NCBI GenBank assembly: GCA_016647705.1
Contig: CM028336.1
Coordinates: forward strand, 7,577,380 to 7,641,379
Direction: 5' to 3'
Origin: Eucommia ulmoides
Lineage: Eukaryota; Streptophyta; Magnoliopsida; Garryales; Eucommiaceae
Length of the DNA: 64,000 nt
In this document: positions 35,301 to 48,800 of the stretch, piece after piece
Position numbering within the stretch: the first letter of the stretch is position 1
How the letters are laid out: the number at the start of each line of letters is the position of its first letter
The notes under the pieces: model-generated
Database searches by the model: none
The model's input: only the letters and a program-made list of their open reading frames with translations
Told to the model about the DNA's origin: nothing
Program-made: the position numbers and the translations under genes

Positions 35301-37331
35301 AATACTTTAATAACTCAATTAATTAATTTTAATCCTAAATTAATTATTATTTTATATCACAGCGAAAATATAAAATTAACTAGGTGCACACCAAACAATA
35401 AAAATAAATAAAGTAAAGATTGTAGCATACTAGAAATTTATACTGGTTCACCAAGCTACTCTTAGCTAATCCAGTTTTCCGAGCTCCACAGAGAGTCACA
35501 CCTACTAAACTCAAGATTCCTTTAAAGGAAAGAACCAAACCCTCATAAAGATTCTTTTACAGGCTCAGAATCAACCTTTACAAAATTTCCTTTTCATAGG
35601 CTAATGAATAACCTCTACTTTTTACAAGTTTAAGAATAACTCAATTCTTTTTAACACAAAGGCAAAAGAATCAAAACCTCACTAATACTCTAAATATTCT
35701 TTTACTCGGTAAGGATTGAACCGTTACAAAATTCACACAAAACAATTCAATTCAAGAAGAATTACTACCTCAATCTCTTTACAGGAAGATATTGAAATTA
35801 GCTACTCTTAGATTAAATACTCTCAACAGTATTTAATCTACCACTCAACTTACCGATTAAGAATTGACAAGTGATTTTTCTCACTCGGAGTTTCTACTAC
35901 CTTAGATAAATTAAAACTCAATTAATATCCCAAAACTAGTGATAAAAATGTGAGATACTTAAAATCTGATTTTAAACAAAAATGGATAGCACGTAATTGA
36001 GCACGTAATCAGATTAATTCAAGAAATTGTTTAAAAAATATTTTTCAATAAAAAATCAGAAAACAATTTCTAAAGATCAAATTCCAAAAATTAATCAAGC
36101 AATACTATATAGAAAGTAATTTGGAAAAATCTTACCCAGAATCCACTGAAAAAATAATTAGAGTGATGTTACTTCAAATTTGGTAGCAGTAATGATTTAC
36201 AGCAAATGATTCTCAAGAATGTCTCTTAGAAAAACTCTTACAAAAACTCAATATATTTTCTCTTAGAAAATCTCAATATGATCTCTTGATATCTCTTAAT
36301 CTCTCTTAATGATATGAAAAATACAGGTCTATATAAATGAGATTAAAATAAGTTTTCTAATGACTAGTTCCCATTTGTCATAACATTTAATTTCTCTTTT
36401 AGACCCCTTATATCATTAAGACTTCATTCTGGTTCAATTCACTTAATTATAACTTTTAAACTTCTCAACCTCCAAATATTTCTCAATCATAATTAAATAG
36501 AATAGAAACAATTATATGTACCAAATTGAGAAATATTCAAACTTAATGAATCAAATCTATAGGGATAACATAATAGGTGTTGCATATCTCAAATAATATT
36601 AAATTCTTAAAATCTCTCATGAATCCTAACCAAAAAACGGCTAGTAACGGCTACTTTCGATTGAAATTCGAAATTTCATAATATCTTGAAATAGACACAT
36701 AAGTCGACTGAGCAATCGACCGCTCGATTCAGGATGTAGCCAAGCCAAAGATTTTGTGCCCATCGGTCAACCTATCTATCGACTTAGTGATTCAGAGAGT
36801 TCCATTTCTTTTCAAAGGTCGATCGCTCTATCGACTTATAGATACAAAGAGTTTATTTTTAAATACAGGTTGACCTACCTGTCGACCAAGAGATACTAAG
36901 AGTTTTTCTTCTTTGTCCGGTCAACTTACCTGTCAATTTATGGATGCTGGATCACTTTTCTAAACTCGTTTTTAATTAATTTTTATTGACTTTTTTGCCC
37001 ATTTAACCAATTTCTTTTCTTGATTAACTCAACTAAATACTTAAATTAATTATAAGTATTTCTTTTTTAATTACATATAGGAGCAAATAATTTATCTAAT
37101 TAGAATCCTAAACAACACACAGATTTATAAAAATCATTTAAAAATCTTTTTGTGTCATGTGTGATCTTAATTGGAATATTAAGAGTTGAAATTTAACCTG
37201 AGTTATTTTTTCTAGGTTCTTCAAATTCTTCAACCTCTTAATCCTTCATCATCTTTATCATCATATCTTCATTATTTCGAACTAATAAACTGAAACACTT
37301 AAGCAAACCGTTAGTTCCACAAAAAATATCA
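32330..37331 (-). mobile_element. Copia LTR retrotransposon fossil, partial
   Basis: Minus-strand fossil, broken, with several breaks. Parts from its 5' side (right) to 3' side (left): one LTR at 35234-37331 (2098 bp, read as TGATAT...CCAACA), a primer-binding site next to it (35220-35233, close to the initiator-Met type TTGGTATCAGAG), gag (about 34600-35215) with a zinc-knuckle region near 34240-34380, protease (33388-33591), the pre-integrase His/Cys region (about 33000-33312) and integrase (32430-32950). Reverse transcriptase, RNase H and the second LTR are not present. Its LTR abuts another Copia fossil inside that element's reverse transcriptase region, suggesting it inserted there. Confidence 0.8.
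35234..37331 (-). repeat. LTR of the partial Copia fossil
   Basis: TG...CA ends. The inner end lies directly next to the primer-binding site; the outer end was placed where the neighbouring Copia homology resumes. It contains short internal repeats rich in TCGAC words at 36690-36960. There is no second copy in the window, so age cannot be estimated by LTR comparison. Confidence 0.6.
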
Positions 37332-40300
37332 ACCTTTAATTGTCCATCAAAATCTTAAGATCAACAACCCACTTGTATCCAATAGGAGTTTTCTTTGGGA
37401 AGAGGTCAACAAGATCCTTGGTGTGAGTTTGGCTAGGGCCTGAAGTTCTTTGTCTATTGCTTTCGGCCAAAGAGAATTAGTTCAATCCCTCTTATAAGAT
37501 TGAGGCTTATGTAGACTAAGTATGATAGAAAAACAATGATAATTACAAAGATAATGAGGAGGATGAGTTACGCTGGTAGAGTGGCGGGAGTGATTTGGAG
37601 CATGGGTCTTAGAGGTTGTTGGTATAGAATCATCGGTCACAGGAGAAGTCTCAAGCATGGTCAACGAAGTTGGAGGGATAAAATCAGCTAGTGATTCTAA
37701 AGTGGGTTCAGCTAGTGGCTCTAGAGTGAGTTTAGTTGATGATAGTAGAGTGAACTCAGGGTAAGGTGCAAGGTTGGACTCAGTTGGTGGTACTGGAGTG
37801 GGCTGAACAGTACTTGAAATTGTATTTTCATGAAATAACTCAATAGATGGATCAATAAAAAATCTAGAGTTAGTGATGTTTGACATGTCAAATGACCATA
37901 GGGAGGAAAGCATTTGATGTTCCCAAAAAATGACATGACGTGAGATACGAAGAGTTTTAAAAATGAGATCCCAGCACCGATACCCTTTATGTTCAATATC
38001 ATATCTAAGAAAACAACACAGGTGAGCCATTGGTTCCAGTTTGTTGTGTTCACGTGGTTTAAGAAGAACAAAACAAGCGCAACCAAAGACTCTGAGTTCA
38101 GAGTAATAGGTTTACTGAAAAGATGCTCAAATAAATATTGATGTTGGATTGTGTATACTACAGTGAAGGCAACATCACCCCAAAGACACTTAGGATATGA
38201 TGAATAAATGATGAGAGCACAAACTGTGTCAAGAATGTGTCAATGTTTGTATTCGACTCCTCCATTTTGTTGGTATGTGTCAGGACACGAGCAGTAAGAG
38301 AGTGTGTCATTTCGCGATACAGGTTGAAAAAAGCATGATCCTTTTATTCCATTGTATTATCTGAGCAAAACAAAAATGATATTTCTAGAAAATTGGATTT
38401 GAACCATAGAGGAAAACTCATAATATAATTGAAATAGTTCGAACCGATTTTTTATAAGAAATGACCATGTATTTTGAGAGTAATCATCCACAAAGATAAC
38501 AAAGTAAAGACAACCACCCATTGAGGCATGAGAAGAAGGCCCTCAAATATTGGAATGAATGAGATTAAAGGGTGCAAAAGAAATAGACTGACTTTTATCG
38601 AAAGGTAGGGCTGGTTGTTTTGCAAGTTGGCAATGGATACATTTGAAAGACTTATGTTGACTTACAATAGATACATTTGAAGGACTTATGCTGAACTGAA
38701 TCGAACTGACCGTTGGAGATAAGCGATTTGAGTAAGCTGGATGAAGTGTGGCCTAACAAAGAATGCCAAATATAAGATGGTGATAGCAATAATGGCGACT
38801 GTAGAGATAAGAATGATGGTTGTGGTGATGAGGTTACACAAGTTGATGAATGGACATGGGGTTGTGGTGGTGGTAGGGTTTGAGGTAGAAGGTGCAAACT
38901 GTTGAGTTCAAATAAATGTCCAACTTTACGACCAGTCCCAAGGGTTTCTCTTGTCCGAGGGTCCTTACACACGACAACCATTATTAGAAAATATGACTTG
39001 AAATCTCAATTCACAAAGTTGCCCAACAGATAAGAGATTTAAAGTGAGTTTCCGAATCAAATACGTGTCAAGAATAGAAAGATGTAAAGTAGAAACCTGA
39101 TAGGTATGAGTAACACACATTTGAGAACCATCAGCGGTATAAATACTAGGACCATTCATAGCGGATAATTTGGATAAGAAGATTTTGAGATCAGATGTCA
39201 TGTGATTACAACAAGTAAAATAAAAAAAACTAAGAAGAGTTACATGTAATAAGTGAGAGAACAGGGAAAAAGTTTGTACCATTACTGGAGAAAATTTTTT
39301 GAAAGAGTGAATCTATATCTGCTATAGAGATGGTAACAGCAATGGAGGTAAGATGCAAACCTTCTTTAGCATTGAGAATAATCGAATAAGAGAAAACCCT
39401 AGACATCATTATTGAACCGGATCAAAAATATACAACAAAGTATACTGTATGATATGAATTTAGAAAAATTGAGGCCACGGATGGATTCAGAACACTGAAA
39501 TTGTACAAAAATTGATCTATAATCGTAAAGAACCGATCAAATTTCCATGATAAACAAAATCAACAATATAAAGATAACTATATTGTGTGATCTAAATTTG
39601 ATTAAACAGATGCCACAAATGGATTCAGAACGGAAAAAATTACCCAAAAACTTAGCTATAATCTTGAATAACCATTTGATGGGCCTTTGAACTGATCAAA
39701 CCACTGTGATGAACCGAATCAATAATATAAAAAACATTATACTGTATAATCTAAATTTGAGTAAACAGAGGCTACCAATAGATGTGGAATGTCAAAATTA
39801 GCCAAGACCCACTCTTATATCTTCGATAATCGGCCTAAAATTGGGTGAATTGGTCAATTGAAAATGCTAAAGCGATTTGGCGGCGCGTGATCTAACAACG
39901 ATGGAGCAGTAGAAACTTCGGAGGGTGCGTGAAGGCACGTCCAATGTCATATAGATGTGATTTTGGTGTCACTGGAATTTTCTCGATGAGACTCTTCTGA
40001 TAGTATACTGTATAATTAATTTGGGTTGATATTGAATTCCGTAAGAGTCAACGAAGTTGAATGTGGCGGTGGGAGTATCGAAGGCGCGTGAAGGTGCGTT
40101 CGGACTCTGTTTGAGGTGATTTTGATGGCGTCGAAATCGTATCTTCAATATGAATATGATGATATGATGAAAATTAATATCGGAGTGACAATGTGGCCTA
40201 TCACAGTCAATAGATACCGCGAACCTGTCGTGGCTTGAAGCGGCTCGTGAGAACCCCGATAGAGTTGATTTTGGTGTCGTTGAACTCGTTTTGACGAAAT

Positions 40301-40740
40301 GAGTCTAATGGTGATAATGAATACGATTTTGGGGTGTTGAATGATGAAAACGAGATGGGCAGCAGCGCAACAGAAGACTTAAAAGATTAGGATTAGGAAA
40401 AATTTAGTAGGAACAAGGTCAAGAAGAATTAGCTCTTTATACCATATTAGAATGATTGAGAGACAAAATATTAAGAGAAAATATGGAGTGATATATTGAT
40501 ATTCAGTAAAACAGTACAAATAATAAACTATACAATGGATATATTTTTAGGGGATTAGGGAAATGCTAGGGTTATGGTTTTAATCTAATAGGTCAAGCTC
40601 ATATACATATATTAATAGTCGGCATTGCAGCCTCCGACAACAGTGGTGTTTCCAACATAGAAATAATCATTTTCCGATTGTTCTCTCTCTTCCCCCACAC
40701 CCCATATATATACACCACAACAAAATTGGCTTATTAGAGC
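37332..40740 (-). mobile_element. Second Copia LTR retrotransposon fossil, partial
   Basis: Minus-strand fossil, broken in several places and truncated at its 3' side by the neighbouring element. Parts from right to left: LTR remnant from about 40443 (outer end not resolved), primer-binding-site-like stretch 40428-40442, leader and gag zone (39300-40427) with internal repeats, protease (38965-39282), pre-integrase region (38652-38981), integrase (about 37560-38640) and the first part of the reverse transcriptase (about 37345-37470). It differs in sequence from the first Copia fossil, so it is a different family. Confidence 0.78.
39430..40260. repeat. Short tandem repeats in the leader/gag zone of the Copia fossil
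   Basis: Two sets: a unit of about 140-160 bp beginning TATACTGTATGATATGAATT (near 39437, 39579, 39737) and a unit of about 165 bp with GGCGCGTGA.GG and GATTTTGGTGTC words (near 39880, 40065, 40225). Confidence 0.6.
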
Positions 40741-41265
40741 ACAAAAAAGTGTCGCAATAGAGCTCCTATTGCGACACTTGAGCTTTTTGGGACACTTGGA
40801 CTGGTGTCTTGTAAAAAGCTACCCCAATAGGTTATAAATGCACTATATATTTTCCTTTTTATTTGAACTTGTTAAGGCAATAATAGTGTCCTATAAGATA
40901 GTTATTAGGACACCATATATTGCCTCTATAGCATTTTATATTTTTTAAATTATATATATTAGTACACTACAAAGTATTGTGAAAAATCTCTATTAAGACA
41001 TAAGAATGTATCGCAAAATTGTTAAAGAGAACCAACATATAAGGACACTATTTAGCGTCTCAATATAAACTATTGCGACAGTATATGATGCCCTAATAAC
41101 TATCTTATAAGACACTTTTTAGTGTTCCAATAAACTTTTTATTTATTTTATAAGACAATTTTTAGTTTCCCAAAAAGAGTTTTTTACATAATAAATATTT
41201 TTTTAATACTTATTTTCTGAAAACACCCGTGTTGAAACTTTATTGCAAAAGTTGAGCATCCCGAT
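40741..41265. repeat. Inverted short repeats, possible DNA-transposon remnant
   Basis: AGTGTCGCAATAG and CTATTGCGACACT face each other at 40752-40783, with further GTGTC(C/T)/GGACAC words to 41150 and one CACTACAA at about 40974. Words of this type occur in CACTA subterminal regions, but no terminus pair or target duplication was found. Confidence 0.4.
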
Positions 41266-41284
41266 GATCAGATCACCGGGACTA

Positions 41285-41362
41285 AGATCCCGGTGTTTGA
41301 ACATCGGGATCAATTCGATTTTTTTTTTCGAAAGATCCTGGTATTGTGAACGCCGGGATCAT

Positions 41363-41398
<36 letters not shown>

Positions 41399-41495
41399 AA
41401 AATTTTAATGATCCTGACGTTCACAACGCTGGGATCATTATTTTTTTTTTTTTTTTTACCAAATGGTCCCGGCATTGTGAAAGCCGAGACCATTC
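41285..41495. repeat. Left-end palindrome cluster of MULE A
   Basis: Four imperfect palindromes of about 27 bp of the form GATCCCGGTGTT..GAACATCGGGATC lie at 41288, 41335, 41411 and 41465. They are separated by A/T tracts, one containing (TA)n at 41367-41394. Matching palindromes mark the right end (56255-56384). Confidence 0.8.
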
Positions 41496-41859
41496 AAACG
41501 GCACACCACCGTCCATTTGTGGTGTGCCATTTGTTGTTTTAAGCAGCTGCATTTTGCAACTTTGATGGTCAAAGGCTGCATTTTGCAACTGCTTTTGACC
41601 ATCGGTTGGGTAGTCCTTGTGCTTTGGCTTATAATACTTCCTCCCTCTTTCCTTCTTCATTCATATTGTAATTACTTCCTCATTTCCTCAATTAAAACTG
41701 TCTGTATTCCTTCCTCATTCATACTGCCTTTCCTTCCTCATTTCCTCATTCATACTGTCAGCATTTCGACTCTTCCTCTGCTCTTCCTAAGTATTTAGCC
41801 GATTTTCTTCTTCAAAATTTGACAAATTTCACTACTTCTTCCTTGTACTACAAAGAGGT

Positions 41860-44200
41860 AAGTTTATTTTAAATTTTTTTAATTCATTTATTAGTTTAAT
41901 TAAAAGTTTTTGACTTGTTTAATTATTTAGTTTATTTGTTATTTGTTAGTTTAATTAATTTACTTGTTTTTTACACATTATAATATATTGTTCAAAAAAA
42001 ATAGTTAGATAGTTAATTAATTAGTTTAGTTGTTAATTTAGTTTTTTTTAAAAACATAAAAAAATCATTAGAGTTAGGTTAAATTTGATTAGTATATTTT
42101 TTACTTATTTAATTTGTTAATTAGTTTGCTTGTTTTGTTAGTTAGTTAGTTAATTTAATTTGTTGGTTTAGTTGTTTAATTTGTTAGTTAGTTGGTTAGT
42201 TTAATTTGTTAATTCAGTTGTTAAATTAAAAATTATACTTTGGCTTCTTTCACATGTGTAGGAAAATAAAAATTAATATATTATTTTAAAAAAAAATATT
42301 AGTTAGTTAGTTTAATTTTTTAATTTAGCTATTTAATTAAAAATATACACTTTGACCTCTAAAAGTTTGACAATTAGAAAAATATAAATTTTTAATATAT
42401 GATTTTAAAATAAATTGTTAGTTAGTTTAATTTTTAAATTTAGTTATTTAACTAAAAAATATTTGTTTAATTTGTTAATTTAGTTCTTAAATTAAAAATT
42501 ACACTTTAACCCCTTTCACATGTGTAGGAAAATATAAATTAATATATTATTAAAAAAATTTATTAGTTAGTTAGTTTAATTTTTTAATTTAGCTATTTAA
42601 TTAAAAATATGCATTTTGGTCCCTGAAAGTTTGACAATTAGAAAAATATAAATTTTTAATATATTGTTTTAAAATAAATTGTTAGTTAGTTTCATTTTTG
42701 AATTTAGTTATTTAATGTAAAACATATTTGTTTAATTTGTTAATTTAGTTGTTAAATTAAAAATTACACTTTGGCCCATTTCACATTTGTAGAAAAATAT
42801 AAATTAATATATTATTTGAAAAAATTGTTAATTAGTTAGTTAGTTTAATATTTTAATTTAGCTATTTACTGAAAAATATACACTTTGGCCCCTGAAAGTT
42901 TGACAATTAGAAAAATATAAATTTTAAATATATTTTTTTAAAACAAAGTGTTAGTTAGTTTTATTTTTGAATTTAGTTATTTAATGTAAAATATATTTGT
43001 TTAATTTGTTAATTTAGTTGTTAAATTAAAAATTATACTTTGGCCCCTTTCACATTTGTAGGAAAATGTAAATTAATATATTATTTGAAAAAATTGTTAG
43101 TTAGTTAGTTTAATTTTTTTAATTTAGCTATTTAATTAAAAATATACACTTTGTCTCCTGAAAATTTTACAATTAGAAAAATATAAATTTTTAATATATT
43201 TTTTTAAAACAAATTGTTAGTTAGTTTAATTTTTGAATTTGGTTATTTAATTGAAAAATATTTGTTTAATTTGTTAATTTAGTTGTTAAATTAAAAATTA
43301 CACTTTGGCCCCCTTCACATGTGTAGAAAAATATAAATTAATATATTATTTGAAAAAATTGTTAGTTAGTTAGTTTAATATTTTAATTTAGGTATTTAAT
43401 TAAAAAAGTGCACTTTGACCCCTGAAAGTTTAACAATTCGAAAAATATAAATTTTTAATATATTATTTTGAAATAAATTGTTAGTTAGTTTAATTTATGG
43501 ATTTTGTTATTTAATTAAAAAACATGTTTCTTTAATTTGTTAATTTAGTTGTTAAATTAAAAATTACACTTTCGCCCCTTTCACATGTGTAGGAAAATAT
43601 AAATTAATATATTATTTGAAAAAATTGTTAGTTAATTAGCTTACTTTTTTAATTTAGCTATTTAATTAAAAATTATGCCCTTTGGCCCCTGAAAGTTTGA
43701 CAATTAAAAAAATATAATTTTTTAATATATTATTTTAAAATAAATTGTTAGTTACTTTAATTTTTGAATTTTGTTATTTAATTAAAAAACTTGTTTATTC
43801 AATTTGTTAATTTAGTTGTTAAATTAAAAATTACACTTTAGCCCCTTTCACATGTGTAGGAAAATATAAATTAATATATTATTTGAAAAAATTGTTAGTT
43901 AATTAGTTTAATTTTTTAATTTAACTATTTAATTAAAAAAATATGCACTTTGGCCCTTGAAAGTTTGACAATTAGAAAAATATAAATTTTTAATATATAG
44001 TTTTAAAATAAATTGTAAGTTAGTTTAATTTTTGAATTTATTTTAAATTATTAATTAGTTAGTTTAATTTATGAATTTTGTTATTTAATTAAAAAAATAT
44101 TTCTATAATTTGTTAATTTACTTGTTAAATTAAAAAATATTCTTTGGCCCCTTTCATGTGTGTAGGAAAACAACTAAATTAAAAAATTAAACTCAAATTA
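41860..44200. repeat. Left-arm tandem repeat, period about 268 bp
   Basis: A unit containing CACTTTGGCCCCTGAAAG..TTGACAATTAG..AAATATAAATTT and, later, TTACACTTTGGCCCCTTTCA, CATGTGTAGGAAAATATAAA recurs with starts near 42350, 42613, 42886, 43150, 43410, 43679 and 43950. The spacers are rich in TTAGTTAGTTTAATTT. Inverted copies fill the right arm. Confidence 0.85.
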
Positions 44201-44317
44201 ACTAACAATTCATTTTACAACAATATCAAAATATAAATTTAATTTGTTAAGTATATATAACGAGTTTAATTTGTTACAATGATATTTTTCAACTTCATCA
44301 ATAATCGAATTTAATTT

Positions 44318-44430
44318 ATCAAAATCAGGTTTGAAAATTTCTTCTTTTTCATCTACAACAATATATTAATAGTTACAGATGAGAAAGAAGATATTTTTAA
44401 ACCTGATTCTGATAAGTTAAATAGATTAAT
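44318..44430. repeat. Hairpin with ~39-bp arms
   Basis: TTATCAAAATCAGGTTTGAA (from 44318) through TTTTTCATCT pairs with AGATGAGAAAGAAG...CTGATTCTGATAA (about 44377-44417), with about four mismatches and a loop of roughly 20 nt. Confidence 0.7.
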
Positions 44431-44647
44431 TTTTAATTAAACAACTAAATTAAAAAATTAAACTCAAATTAACTAACTATTCATTTTAAAACAATATATT
44501 AAAATTTATTTTTAATATTTGATGGAGTTGAAAAACATGCATCGACTACATATTTGTAACAAATTGAACTCGTTTTATGTGTGGGAAAATAAAAATTAAT
44601 ACATTGTTTTAGAAAAACTTGTCAATTATATATAACGTATTTAATTT

Positions 44648-44753
44648 GTTACAAATGCGTAGCCGATGCATGTTTTCAACTTCATCAATAATCGACTTTA
44701 ACTGTCTATTATTGATGAAGTTAAAAAATCTGCATCGGCTATATATTTGTAAC
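44648..44753. repeat. Hairpin with ~44-bp arms
   Basis: Left arm 44648-44691 (starts GTTACAAATGCGTAGCCGAT) pairs with right arm 44709-44753 (ends GCATCGGCTATATATTTGTAAC in sense), loop about 17 nt. A related copy of one arm lies near 44525-44560. Confidence 0.75.
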
Positions 44754-44810
44754 AAAACTTTGGCCCCTCACGGTATGACAATTAGGGAAATATGAATTTT
44801 AATTTATTGT

Positions 44811-45776
44811 TACAGTACATCAGTTGTAAAATCATTGGTTGTCCATAGGGGAACAATCTTAAATCAATTAATTGAGATGCTAAAACCATGTGTTCTTGAA
44901 AATGGGGTTACTGAAAATTTGAAACTAAATTGTAGGATGCCGATGACTTTTTTGGGTCGAATTATAAATATACCTTGTTTTCTATTGAGGATGACTCAGC
45001 ATTAAACCAAGTGTTTGAATTACCTCTTTACATACCCTCGCTTCTTGCTATTGATGTTTATGTAGAGATAAAACGTGCATTTGATGATGGTCCAATTTTT
45101 TCCCCCCAAAGTGGTCATTTTACCAACTTAATGACCTAGAGTTTTAATCCGTACAATACCCAATTTGACGGGCAATTTTTTGGCACCGTCCCCCAAGCAG
45201 TCTAGTCTAATTACACCATCCCACCCTCTTATATTCTATAATAATATCATTCCCACAGTACTCCCTTGCCGCGCCGCCAATTACTTGAGTCTAATTATAC
45301 CGTCCCACCCCCTATATTCTAGAATAAAATCATTCTCATAGTATGATAGATCGTGATCATGGAACTAGCTCTACTCTTCCACATCACCACTATTCGTCGA
45401 GTAGTCCACCGCAAGACAACACAAGTAATTATGATGGTGAGTTTGATATAATTGATAGTCTCCATGATGTGTCAGAAAAAGAGTTAGACGTGAATATTGC
45501 GTTTGAGCCAGACGAATATCTAGATGTTGGGCCTAGCAGGTAAGGGAGTCAGAATCAACAATTGGTGTAAGACCCTGATGTTTTTATTTTAGACGTATTT
45601 TAGCACATTTAGAAATAACAGGGTATATGGTATTATCTATTATTTAAACTCAAAATTTTAGGGGTCAATTTGAGATTGGCAAAAGATTAAAATGAGAATT
45701 TGGGGCTAACTAAGAATCCAAAGAAAATTAAGGGATGGATAATGTAATTAGGAAAAATAAAAATAAATTAAGATTA

Positions 45777-45816
<40 letters not shown>

Positions 45817-48800
45817 GCATGTGCAAGCCGAGACCATCCCCCAAAGCATGAACGGAGGCTGAGATCATCCCTAACGCACAATCGGAGAGACGAGACGGAC
45901 GTGGCAGGGCAAGAATCAAGCTCACACCACTTCGTGCATGCATATATATAGGTAAGAGCTGACAAAAAAACACAAAAAAAGAAGAAAAGAAGAAAAACAT
46001 AGCAGAGAAGTGAGGCAGAGGATCGGAGGTGGTGACGTCGGCCGACGGAAGGAGATCATCTGCAGGGGATGTGGGTCTGTGTGTGAGGGTGTTCGGAATG
46101 GGTGTGTGCGTGCCCAATTGATCCGATTATATGGGTAGGTTGCTCTGGCCACGGGTGAGTCGCCGGAGTGGGTAGAGAGAGAAAAGTCCAGTTCGGCGGT
46201 AAGGGCTGTCTGTCGACAGGTGATCGTCATCGGGTGTTGGTTGGCTGTGCAGGTGGTGGTTGGTAAGTGTGGTGGTGTGAGTGGGTGTTCCGAGCAGTGG
46301 GGGTGGTGCGTGTCTTGACCGTCGCCGGAGTGGAGAGAGGGAGAGGGCCTGTCGTTGCCCTGTTGTTAGTGGCTGTGGCATCATGTTTTGTTGAGTAGGG
46401 AGGTTTGCAGTGTGTGTTTCAAAGTGTGTGTGTGTTTCGGAGGTCGCCGGATGTTCGCCGGCGATAAGTTTAAAGAGAGAGAGCATCGTGTGTGTGTGTG
46501 TGTATGTGTGTTACTGTGTGTGTCGTGTGGGTGGATAGTGGGGGTGCATGGAAGGTGGACGTGGTGGTGTATAGGGTCAGTTGTCCGGCGAAGCATGTGT
46601 CCGGTTGGTGGGACGGCGAGGCGTGATCGACGGCAAGACCTTGTCGTCGGCAGCGTGACGGAGGAAAAATAAAAAAACTGTAACACAAAAACAAAAAAAA
46701 AGAGAAAGAAGAAGGAAAAAAAAAAAAAAGGGGGGAAATTACAGAAACCACCCCAGGAAAACCCAAAACCCATCTCGTGGTCGCCAAACGTTTCGAAAAC
46801 AGGTTCGCAGTCACTGGCGTCCAGATAGAGTGCAATCAGTGTCAGTTTTGCAAAACGGATATCGAGGTGAGTGTACTGTCTTCTTACCAAACTATTTTTC
46901 TATGTATATATGATGAAATACGTGTTTACTTAAATTGTATGAATTTGTAAATGATATGGATCAAGCAGGATTTGATTGAGTTGGTAAACTGAGTTTTTGG
47001 AAGATTTCGATGGTTTCCAAAATGAAACTGAAAATGAATTTTTATTGAATTTGGTAAAATCAGACGGTGTTTTTAAAAAGAAATAGAAAACATCTATTCT
47101 CCTAAGGATGTCCGGTTTTCAAAAGGAAAAATAAAGGGTGGAAAAGTTGTTTTGAAAGAATCAGACGTTTTCTCTAAAAAGAAAAGTGGGAAATATGCTT
47201 TTGGACTTAAAAGTTGGTTTTGAGAAAAAGAGATAGACGTGGTGATTTAACAATGTTGATGATATTTATTGAGTTGTGATTTGATGATGCTGTAGTTGAT
47301 TTGACAATGCCCTAGTATTTATCTGTTTCGATAGAGTGAGATTATCCGATTCAGCGGAGTGATGTCATCCGCTACGGCGAAGTGATGTTTATCTGCCTCG
47401 GCAGAGTGATGTTAGACGTTTATACTGCGCAGTGATTATCCGCTTCGGCGGAGTGATGGGTATTCGTAGGAAGGCATATCCTACGGATGGTATGGTACCA
47501 TTGCAAACTCCCGATCGTGAGGTTAAAACGATCATTAGGGCTGGCCAGTGTGTGTGTGTTGGAGGTGTGTGTTTGAGATTGGTGTTTGAGATGTGGTGTT
47601 TTACGTATATTGGTTGATTTGATGTTATTTATCATGATGTTTGGTAGGATTTTGTACTTGATGGATTTGGGGTGGAATTTATCTATATCGCTTTATTTTC
47701 ATTGCTTATTTACTTATGCTTGATCCATACTAAATTGTGGAAATATTTAGAACGTATTAATATTTAAAAAAATATTTTACTAAGAAGGCAGTACACTCGC
47801 AGGTACAACAGCTAGGAGTCGGTCCCTTACTGGCACTAGGTAGAGCTATGTGATGAAGTCATATAGGCGATTGAGAGAAGCTGTTAACGACGAACCTATA
47901 AAAGGTTCAGGGATAAATACTTTTAGTTAATCTAATTTTGGGACGGGTGTGTCCCCCATAGTAGGTATTTGTATTATACAGTAGGTGTATATTGTCATTG
48001 ATATGAAACTTTGGGTATTAGTGATGTCATGTTGTAGTCACGCCCGCCTCGGGATGACGGGTGTCCGGGACGGGTTGTGACAATTGGAGTTAGACAGGAT
48101 TATTCCATTTTTTAATAACTTGAACTGGGGTAACGACGATGACATGGATAAATACGAGCCGAAGTTGTGGAAGAATTTCTGGACACCGAAGATGGATGAA
48201 TTTCCTACTAATACGGTATTTTAGGATAAGGAACATGTCCAGCAGGTCGTCAAATTTTACCGCGTGAAGAAGAACAAAGAGTTTTATGTCTTGGAAACAA
48301 ACAAGAAGGTCTGGTTAGTTCATTATTCACATGGATGCGGTTGGAGGTTGTAGGCAAGTAGGAAAAAAAGTCACGGTATGTTTAAGATTAGGCAATATGA
48401 GGGGCAGCACACATGTTTCTATAATCATACTGTTCTAGATCATAAAAATTTGGATTCTGGACTCATTTTGAACCTAATACTTGGATAAATCGAATAGGAT
48501 CCAGAATTGAAGGTTAGCGTCATTGTGGCTTACGTGAAAGAGTCTTATGGATATACTATCTTCTACCGAAAAGCTTGGTTGGCTAGATCTAAAGCCATCG
48601 AGACCTTGTTCGGAGCTTGGGATGAATCATATCGGAAGTTACTGTAGTTTATGGTCTCGTTACAGCACTACAATTTGGGTACGATTATTGAGTGGAGTAT
48701 TATGTCGACTGATATGCCTAGCTATAGGACATTCGACATGGTATTTTGGGCATTCGAAACTTCAGTAGACAGATGGCATTATTGTCGCCCTGTAATCACC

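Noticed and set aside
40741-41230. A complete short CACTA or MITE element
   Set aside because: One CACTACAA word and inverted GTGTC words are present, but no matching terminus pair or target duplication was found.
42240-44200. CRISPR-like array of regularly spaced repeats
   Set aside because: The units are about 268-bp contiguous tandem repeats in a plant MULE arm; no short repeats with unique spacers.
46381-46890. Frames of up to 169 codons inside the Gypsy-type LTR
   Set aside because: They come from (TG)n, A-rich and GGTGG-rich LTR sequence; no gag-pol or host domain.
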